This document shows, in pieces, positions 57,781 to 64,000 of a stretch of DNA of 64,000 nt. The DNA is from Rhizobium terrae (GTDB taxonomy: Bacteria; Pseudomonadota; Alphaproteobacteria; Rhizobiales; Rhizobiaceae). The stretch lies in NCBI RefSeq assembly GCF_003425685.1, contig NZ_QJKM01000013.1, positions 62,001 to 126,000 of the forward strand, read 5' to 3'. Under the pieces are notes generated by a model, which was not told the DNA's origin, did not search any database, and saw only the letters and a list, made by a program, of their open reading frames with translations. How positions within the stretch are numbered: position 1 is the stretch's first letter; every line of letters begins with the position of its first letter. The translations under genes were made by a program, and so were the position numbers.

Positions 57781-58650
57781 TTAGCGCTTTGCCTGCAGCG
57801 GGTGGATGAGTCGGCGCATCTGAACCATCGCCATGGGTGAGGAAAGGCTGGAAGCATCGGTTTCCAGCGTCAGTTCGTCACCGCCGCGTTTCGCCGTGCG
57901 GGCAAGGATCTCGAAGACACTGGCGGTGGCGAGCTGCAGGGCCTTTTCCTCATCCATGCCGGCCAGTATGCGCCCCAGGAACAGCGCGCCGAGCAAATCG
58001 CCCAGCCCATTCGGCGGATTGTCGATCAGCCGGTGCTCGGCGAGCAGCGCATGTTTGCCGGTAAGATAGAGATTGCCGGTGCCGCCCGCCATCATCGGCA
58101 CGGCCGAGGTCACCAGGATCCGCGGCGGCCCGAGCGCGATCGCCGCATCCATGATGGCCGCATTGCTTTCAAGAGGGGCGCCGGAGAGCCAGGCGAGCTC
58201 GTAGCGGTTCGGCGTCGCGACCGTCGCAAGCGGGATGAGTTCGTCGCGGACTGCTTCGGCCGCCGGCTGGGGAATGTAGAGGCCGCCGAGATCGCCCATG
58301 ACCGGATCGCAGACATAGAGAAGGTCCGGATTCCTCTCCTTCAGCGCCCGGATGAGACGCGCCACCGAACGGGGCTGAGCCGCATTGCCGAAATAGCCGG
58401 TCAGAACCGCCTTTACCTCGCCAAGCCATGGCGCGCGGATCAGATCGTCTATAGCCTTGTCGAAGTCTGATTCGGAAAAGGTAAGCCGCGTGGACGGCCC
58501 GTGACCGGGATGCCAGGGAAGAACGATGGTGGGCATGGCCCAGACAGGAAATCCCAGAGTTTCCAGCGCGAACACGGCGGCACGATTGCCGACCGAACCG
58601 CGCACGACATGGCTGGAGATGACGATGACGGCCTTGCTGGTATCCTGCAT
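57781..58650 (-). CDS. pdxY: pyridoxal kinase
   Basis: 289 residues of the ribokinase-like PdxY family: VIVISSHVVRGSVGNRAAVF, ETLGFPVWAMPTIVLPWHPG, YVCDPVMGDLGGLYI, TPNRYELAWLSG, and the anion-hole/catalytic segment PPNGLGDLLGALFLGRIL, where the usual GTGD reads GLGD but the aspartate is kept. It phosphorylates pyridoxal for the PLP salvage pathway. The start at 58650 (MQDTSKAV) is chosen from family length. Confidence 0.9.
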   Translation of the reverse strand: MQDTSKAVIVISSHVVRGSVGNRAAVFALETLGFPVWAMPTIVLPWHPGHGPSTRLTFSESDFDKAIDDLIRAPWLGEVKAVLTGYFGNAAQPRSVARLIRALKERNPDLLYVCDPVMGDLGGLYIPQPAAEAVRDELIPLATVATPNRYELAWLSGAPLESNAAIMDAAIALGPPRILVTSAVPMMAGGTGNLYLTGKHALLAEHRLIDNPPNGLGDLLGALFLGRILAGMDEEKALQLATASVFEILARTAKRGGDELTLETDASSLSSPMAMVQMRRLIHPLQAKR

Positions 58651-58863
58651 GATTTTGGCTTTCGGACTCGCTGGGCTTCCCGCTTTGATGGCCCTGTTGA
58701 TGGTTTCTTCGCCGCGCCCTGTCAACGGGCTATGTCAACAAGGCTTCATGCAAGAATGAAAGGTATTGCCGCTGACGCGGATCGGCCACGTTGGCGCGGG
58801 ATGACAGCGACTTCGATGCGACGATGTCGCAAGTGAAATTCCTAGGTGAAAGGGGAGGGGTGC

Positions 58864-61800
58864 ATGGCTGCCAGACAGAATCCTAAACGGGAAAAGCAGA
58901 TCGAAAACGCGCGCAAGATCGCCGCCGAGGGCAAGGGACCGCATCTGGATCCGCTCATCCTATTCGGACGCGCCAGCAATGACGACCTCGAAAATTATAC
59001 CCCGGCCATGCTGGCCCTCTCGGCGCGCCATGCCGGCGAAAGACTGCAGGCCTGGACCCGGATAAAGGCCGACGTCACGGTCGAACCCGTGGCAGGCGTG
59101 GAGCCGGACGGCGTGCCCGTCTCCATTCTGACGGTCGTCGACCGCAACATGCCCTTCCTGTTCGATTCCGTCATGGGCGAGGTGACCGCAACCCATCGCG
59201 ATCTGGTGATGGCGGTCCATCCGATCCTCAACCTGGAGCCGAGCAAGGAACCGGTTCTACGCTCCAACGAACAGCCCGGCGATCCCGCCCACCATGTGAG
59301 CCTCATCCAGATCCATGTCGCTCCGCTCAACGAGGAGCAGGCAGCCTCTCTCGTCGAACGCATCCGCTACGTTCTCGATCAGGTGCACCAGGCAATCACC
59401 GACTGGTCCTCCATGCTTGACGTGCTCGACGGTGCGGCGCGGCAACTCGACAATTCGACAAGCCGCCGCAAGGCCGACCGCGACGAAGCGCTCTCCTTCC
59501 TCGACTGGTTGCGCGACGACAATTTCACCTTCCTCGGCATGCGCGAATACGTCTATTCCGGCAAAGGCGCGGAGGCGAAGGTCGAGCGCGGCAAGGGCCG
59601 TGGCCTCGGCATCCTTTCGGATCCGGACGTGCTGGTGCTGCGGCTCGGCAAGGACCAGGTGACCACCACGCCGGAAATCCTCGAATTTCTCGACGGTCCG
59701 GATTTTCTGATCGTCACCAAGGCGAACGTCAAATCCGTCGTCCACCGCCGCGCCTACATGGATTATGTCGGCGTCAAGCGTTTCGATGAAAAGGGCGAAG
59801 TGGTCGGCGAGCTCAGGATCGTCGGCCTGTTCACCGCGACAGCTTATACCCGTTCCGTCCGCGACATCCCGCTGCTGCGCGCCAAGGCCGCCCGCATCGA
59901 GGAACATTTCGGCTTCGATCCCGACAGCCATTCCGGCCGCATGCTGGAAAACACGCTGGAATCCTACCCGCGCGACGATCTCTTCCAGATCGAAACCGAC
60001 CTGCTCGCCCGTTTCTGCGAGCAGATCATGGAGCTGAGCGAGCGCCCGCGTGTCCGCGCCCTGCCGCGCATCGACCATTTCGACCGCTTCGTTTCGGTGA
60101 TCGTTTATGTGCCGCGCGAGGATTACAATTCCTCGGTACGAGAAAAACTCGGCGCCTATCTCGCCAAGGTTTATGACGGCCATGTCTCCGCCTATTATCC
60201 GGCCTTCCCGGAAGGCGGCGTGGCGCGCGTCCACATGATCATCGGCCGCCGCGGCGGCAAGACGCCGCGCATCGCGCAAGCCAAGCTCGAAGAGGCGATC
60301 CGCCTGATCGCCACGCCTTGGGAGGAGCAGTTCGCCGCCCTTGCGGAGGGCGGTCCGCGGCTGTCCGTCACCCAGGCCTTCCAGGAGACTTTCGCGCCGG
60401 AGGAAGCTTTCGGCGACCTGCCGGATATCGCCGCCTGCGCCGAAGGCGAAACCATCCGGATCGCCTTCTACCGGCGCCCGGCCGACGCCCCGAACACCGT
60501 CTCGCTGAAGATCTTCCACAAGGATCGCCATCTCTCCCTCTCCCGTCGCGTGCCGCTTCTCGAAAACCTCGGCTTCCACGTCGTCAGCGAACAGACGTTT
60601 GAAGTCCATGTCGGCGCGGAGGCGCACCTTGTCGTGCTGCATGACATGGAACTTCAGCTCGACGGCAACCGGACCGTCGATCTTTCCCGCGAAGGGCCGC
60701 TTTTGGAAGAAGCCTTCCTTTCGGCCTTCGACGGCCTGATCGATAACGACAGCCTCAATCGGCTGGTCCTGCTCGCCGGTCTTTCCGCCCGCGAAGTGAC
60801 GGTTCTGCGCGCCTATTCCCGCTATCTCCGCCAGACCGGGATCGTCTACTCACAGAGCTACATTGCCGATGTGTTGAACAAATACCCGGCGATCGCCGCT
60901 TCGATCTTCCGCCTCTTCCGTGAGGGCTTCGATCCGAAGACCACCGAAAAGACCCGCATCAAGAAACTCACCGATTGCCATGCGGAGATCGAGGAAGCGC
61001 TCGGCAATGTGCCCAACCTCGACGAGGACCGGACGCTGCGCCGCTTCGTCAACGCGGTCGATGCAACATTGCGCACCAATTATTTCCAGCGCGACGAAAA
61101 CGACGCGCCCAGGAAGATGCTGGCCTTCAAGCTCGATCCGAAACTGCTCGACGGCCTGCCCGAACCGCGACCCTTCCGCGAGATCTATGTCTACGGCACC
61201 GAGGTGGAAGGTGTGCACCTGCGCTTCGGCAAGGTAGCGCGCGGCGGTATCCGATGGTCGGACCGCGGCGAGGATTACCGCACGGAAATCCTCGGGCTTG
61301 TGAAGGCGCAGCAGGTCAAGAACGCAGTCATCGTACCGGTCGGCGCCAAGGGCGGCTTCTTTCCTAAGATGCTGCCGCTCGGCGGCTCGCGCGACGAGTT
61401 CTTCAACGCCGGCCGCGAGGCCTACAAGACTTTCATCCGCACGCTGCTCTCGATCACCGACAACATCATCGGCACCGAGATCGTCGGGCCGGAGAAAACC
61501 GTCCGCATCGATGGCGACGACCCCTATTTCGTCGTCGCCGCCGACAAGGGCACCGCAACCTTCTCCGACACGGCGAATGGCCTGGCCCAGGAAGCCGGCT
61601 TCTGGCTGGACGACGCCTTCGCCTCGGGCGGCTCGGCGGGTTACGACCATAAGAAGATGGGCATCACCGCCCGCGGCGCCTGGGAGGCCGTGAAACGGCA
61701 TTTCCGCGAGAAGGATATCGATATCCAGACGACGCCATTCACGGTCGCCGGCGTCGGCGACATGTCGGGCGACGTCTTCGGCAATGGCATGCTGCTCTCG

Positions 61801-63624
61801 CGAAAGATCCGCCTGCTGGCGGCCTTCGACCATCGCGACATCTTCATCGATCCTGACCCGGATACCGAAAAATCCTTCGCCGAGCGGGAGCGCATGTTTG
61901 CCCTGCCCCGTTCGAGCTGGCGCGACTACGATCAGTCCAAGCTCTCCGACGGCGCGATGATCATTTCGCGCGCGGAGAAATCGGTGAAGCTGACAAAGCA
62001 GGCCGCGGCCGCGATCGGCATCGACAAGACGACTGCGACGCCCTTCGAGATCATGACGGCGATCCTGAAGAGCCCGGTCGACCTCCTCTGGTTCGGCGGC
62101 ATCGGCACCTACATCAAATCGGCCTCCGAAACCGACAGCGAAGTGGGCGACCGCGCCAACGATCCCATCCGCATCACGGCGGGTGAGGTCCGTGCCAGCG
62201 TGATCGGCGAGGGCGCCAATCTCGGCGTGACCCAGAAGGGCCGCATCGCCTATTCGCTGAATGGCGGTCGCTGCAATTCCGACGCGATCGACAATTCCGC
62301 CGGCGTCAACTCTTCCGACGTCGAGGTCAATATCAAGATCGCCTTGAACCCGGCCATGCAGGACGGCCGCCTGACCCGCGAAAAACGCAATACACTTCTC
62401 GCCTCGATGACCGAGGAAGTCGGCCATCTCGTGCTGCGCAACAACTACCTGCAGCCGCTGTCGATCTCGCTGACCGAACGCAAGGGCACCGCCAACCGCG
62501 AGGAATTGGCTCGGCTGATGTCCGTCCTGGAGGCCCAGGGCCAGCTCAGCCGAAAGGTGGAAACACTGCCGGACGACGCGGAACTGGCCGAACGTTATCT
62601 CTCCGGCCGGCCGCTGACCCGCCCGGAAATCGGCGTGCTGCTTTCCTATTCGAAGATCGTTCTCTTCGACGCGCTGATCGAAAGCACCGTTCCTGACGAC
62701 CCGTATTTCTCCGCGGTGCTGAGGGCCTATTTCCCTGCAAAAATGCAGAAACCCTATGCGGGGGACATCGAAAAGCACCGCCTGCATCGCGAAATCGTCG
62801 CCACCGCCCTCGCCAACGAAGCGATCAACCGGGGCGGGCCGGGCTTCGTTCAGCAGATGAGCGACATGGCCGGTGCGACGGCGGCCAACGTAGTGAAAGC
62901 CGCCTTCCTGGCCCGCGACGGCTTCGAACTGCCGAAACTCTGGGCCGAGATCGACGCGCTGGACAGCAGGATTTCCGGTCAGGTCCAGAACGATCTTTAC
63001 GCCCGCATCAGCGGCATCTTTGCCGAAGCGACCCGGCTTATCCTCCAGACACAGGCAAGCGCCGGTGAAATGGATACCGCGATGAGCCGGCTCAAGGCTG
63101 CCATCAAGGGACTGCGTGCGACGGTCGCCGCCGGCAATATCGTTGAGAATGCCGCAAAGGCGGCGGAACTGGAGGCCCAGGGCGTCCCCGCAAGCCTCGC
63201 CCGCGAGGTGCTACTGCTCTCCACCGTCGTCCTGGTGCCGGAAATCATGCTGATCGCCGACCGCACCGGCGAAACGATGGCGCGCGCGACGGAAAGCTAT
63301 TTCGCGGTCACCGAGACCTTCCGCGTCAACCGCCTGATCGGTGTCGGCGAACGCATCACGACGGCGGATCACTACGAGAGCCTGGCGCTTTCCCGCAGCC
63401 TTCAGCAGATCGCCTCGGCCCGCCGGGATATCGTCATTGCGGCACTGACCAGCCACCAGAAGGAGAAGAAGCCTGTGGAAGCCTGGCATGCCGGCGACCG
63501 GGTACGGGTGAACCGCATCGGCGCCGAACTGGTGGCGCTCAGCGAAAGCGGCGACCTGACGCTTGCGAAGATGACCGTTGCTGCCGGCCTTCTGGGCGAC
63601 CTCGTGAACAACCGCTCGATATAA
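58864..63624 (+). CDS. gdh: NAD-dependent glutamate dehydrogenase, large bacterial type
   Basis: 1586 residues, the 180-kDa Bac_GDH class. A long N-terminal regulatory region with ACT-like segments runs to about residue 700 (VVDRNMPFLFDSVMGEVTAT, then RIVGLFTATAYTRSVRDIPL). The catalytic core follows: LRFGKVARGGIRWSDRGEDY, VKAQQVKNAVIVPVGAKGGF with the active-site lysines, DMSGDVFGNGMLLSRKIRLL, and VIGEGANLGVTQKGRIAYSL for NAD binding, ahead of a long helical C-terminus. It oxidises glutamate to 2-oxoglutarate and ammonia during growth on amino acids. ATG at 58864 has the strong ribosome site AGGGGAGGGG. Confidence 0.95.
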   Translation: MAARQNPKREKQIENARKIAAEGKGPHLDPLILFGRASNDDLENYTPAMLALSARHAGERLQAWTRIKADVTVEPVAGVEPDGVPVSILTVVDRNMPFLFDSVMGEVTATHRDLVMAVHPILNLEPSKEPVLRSNEQPGDPAHHVSLIQIHVAPLNEEQAASLVERIRYVLDQVHQAITDWSSMLDVLDGAARQLDNSTSRRKADRDEALSFLDWLRDDNFTFLGMREYVYSGKGAEAKVERGKGRGLGILSDPDVLVLRLGKDQVTTTPEILEFLDGPDFLIVTKANVKSVVHRRAYMDYVGVKRFDEKGEVVGELRIVGLFTATAYTRSVRDIPLLRAKAARIEEHFGFDPDSHSGRMLENTLESYPRDDLFQIETDLLARFCEQIMELSERPRVRALPRIDHFDRFVSVIVYVPREDYNSSVREKLGAYLAKVYDGHVSAYYPAFPEGGVARVHMIIGRRGGKTPRIAQAKLEEAIRLIATPWEEQFAALAEGGPRLSVTQAFQETFAPEEAFGDLPDIAACAEGETIRIAFYRRPADAPNTVSLKIFHKDRHLSLSRRVPLLENLGFHVVSEQTFEVHVGAEAHLVVLHDMELQLDGNRTVDLSREGPLLEEAFLSAFDGLIDNDSLNRLVLLAGLSAREVTVLRAYSRYLRQTGIVYSQSYIADVLNKYPAIAASIFRLFREGFDPKTTEKTRIKKLTDCHAEIEEALGNVPNLDEDRTLRRFVNAVDATLRTNYFQRDENDAPRKMLAFKLDPKLLDGLPEPRPFREIYVYGTEVEGVHLRFGKVARGGIRWSDRGEDYRTEILGLVKAQQVKNAVIVPVGAKGGFFPKMLPLGGSRDEFFNAGREAYKTFIRTLLSITDNIIGTEIVGPEKTVRIDGDDPYFVVAADKGTATFSDTANGLAQEAGFWLDDAFASGGSAGYDHKKMGITARGAWEAVKRHFREKDIDIQTTPFTVAGVGDMSGDVFGNGMLLSRKIRLLAAFDHRDIFIDPDPDTEKSFAERERMFALPRSSWRDYDQSKLSDGAMIISRAEKSVKLTKQAAAAIGIDKTTATPFEIMTAILKSPVDLLWFGGIGTYIKSASETDSEVGDRANDPIRITAGEVRASVIGEGANLGVTQKGRIAYSLNGGRCNSDAIDNSAGVNSSDVEVNIKIALNPAMQDGRLTREKRNTLLASMTEEVGHLVLRNNYLQPLSISLTERKGTANREELARLMSVLEAQGQLSRKVETLPDDAELAERYLSGRPLTRPEIGVLLSYSKIVLFDALIESTVPDDPYFSAVLRAYFPAKMQKPYAGDIEKHRLHREIVATALANEAINRGGPGFVQQMSDMAGATAANVVKAAFLARDGFELPKLWAEIDALDSRISGQVQNDLYARISGIFAEATRLILQTQASAGEMDTAMSRLKAAIKGLRATVAAGNIVENAAKAAELEAQGVPASLAREVLLLSTVVLVPEIMLIADRTGETMARATESYFAVTETFRVNRLIGVGERITTADHYESLALSRSLQQIASARRDIVIAALTSHQKEKKPVEAWHAGDRVRVNRIGAELVALSESGDLTLAKMTVAAGLLGDLVNNRSI

Positions 63625-63686
63625 GGATAGTCCGGCCGAGCCGCATAGCGGTTTTGCGGGTAGACTGCGCAAGCGAGAAAATAGAG

Positions 63687-63723
63687 CATTGCCGGCGATT
63701 TCGTTTTGACCGGCAATGTTTTA
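63687..63723 (+). terminator. hairpin after the glutamate dehydrogenase gene
   Basis: ATTGCCGG (63688-63695) and CCGGCAAT (63710-63717) form an 8-bp stem followed by GTTTT. Confidence 0.6.
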
Positions 63724-63756
63724 GGAATGGGCCGAACAGATCTATCCGGGGGAAGA

Positions 63757-64000
63757 ATGGCTGTTTCTCAAGCTGACGGGGCACCGGCCGGGACAAGCCG
63801 GCGCGGCATCTGGGGGTGGATGCTGTTCGACTGGGCGGCACAGCCTTTCTTCACCGTCGTCACCACTTTCATCTTCGGTCCTTATTTCGTCTCGCGGCTG
63901 ACCGAGGATCCGGTCTCCGCCCAGACCGCCTGGAGCAACATGGCGACGATCTCCTCGATTGCCATCGCCGTCCTGTCTCCGGTTCTCGGGGCGGTTGCCG
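63757..64000 (+). CDS. MFS transporter of the UMF1 family, N-terminal part (3' end outside window)
   Basis: The first 81 residues are visible and the frame runs off the window. GIWGWMLFDWAAQPFFTVVT at the start (the FDWAxQPF motif is diagnostic of UMF1/YxiO-type MFS proteins) is followed by TFIFGPYFVSRLTEDP and a second helix SSIAIAVLSPVLGAVA. GGGGGAAGA precedes the ATG at 63757. Substrate unknown. Confidence 0.82.
   Translation, partial: MAVSQADGAPAGTSRRGIWGWMLFDWAAQPFFTVVTTFIFGPYFVSRLTEDPVSAQTAWSNMATISSIAIAVLSPVLGAVA

Overview
The window reads as chromosomal DNA of a Rhizobiales bacterium, most likely Rhizobiaceae (Rhizobium/Agrobacterium/Neorhizobium group). Support comes from the high GC with dense, often overlapping genes, the gene order rplU-rpmA-GNAT-GNAT-obgE-proB-proA-nadD-rsfS-rlmH-envC-ctpA-DUF610-rppH, an alphaproteobacterial LexA box before imuA-imuB-dnaE2, the large NAD-type glutamate dehydrogenase, and a RIME-like intergenic repeat. 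I see no insertion sequence, prophage, integrase or CRISPR array.

Layout. 1-8.9 kb: the tail of a CocE/NonD hydrolase, then a likely kynurenine or aromatic amine module (alpha/beta hydrolase divergent from kynureninase, a MarR regulator, and a branched-chain-type ABC importer in which LivM and LivG are fused). 8.9-17.4 kb: an unusual accessory cluster. It holds a membrane sulfatase-family enzyme, a flippase-like (LPG synthase TM) protein, an FkbM methyltransferase, a CDP-alcohol phosphatidyltransferase, a dehydrogenase, a PTPS/QueD-fold protein with its catalytic residues replaced, a GT4 glycosyltransferase, a SAM methyltransferase and a stand-alone RibD reductase domain. It looks like an uncharacterised pathway joining a pteridine- or pyrimidine-type moiety to sugar or lipid chemistry. 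17.7-21.7 kb: Fe(III) ABC importer with a candidate RirA box. 21.8-25.3 kb: membrane-stress operon of PspA, YqiJ-like protein and flotillin, in which the PspA protein carries a 160-residue N-terminal domain resembling the non-catalytic half of TnpB. 25.5-40.7 kb: a small reductase, tRNA-Ser(CGA), and the conserved ribosome/proline/NAD/cell-envelope block. 40.2-41.0 kb: bacterioferritin and its ferredoxin. 41.1-47.0 kb: SOS mutagenesis operon. 47.1-51.4 kb: small metabolic genes with leuD and leuB. 51.5-54.5 kb: PAP2 phosphatase and MFS transporter flanking the remains of a second copy of the same convergent pair. 54.9-64 kb: asd, lytic transglycosylase, carbonic anhydrase, pyridoxal kinase, NAD-GDH and the start of an MFS transporter.

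The best leads for new biology are the TnpB-like/PspA fusion at 21.86-22.99 kb with its internal start site, and the 8.9-17.4 kb cluster centred on the catalytically altered PTPS-fold protein. All family calls were made by eye from motifs; no database search was run.
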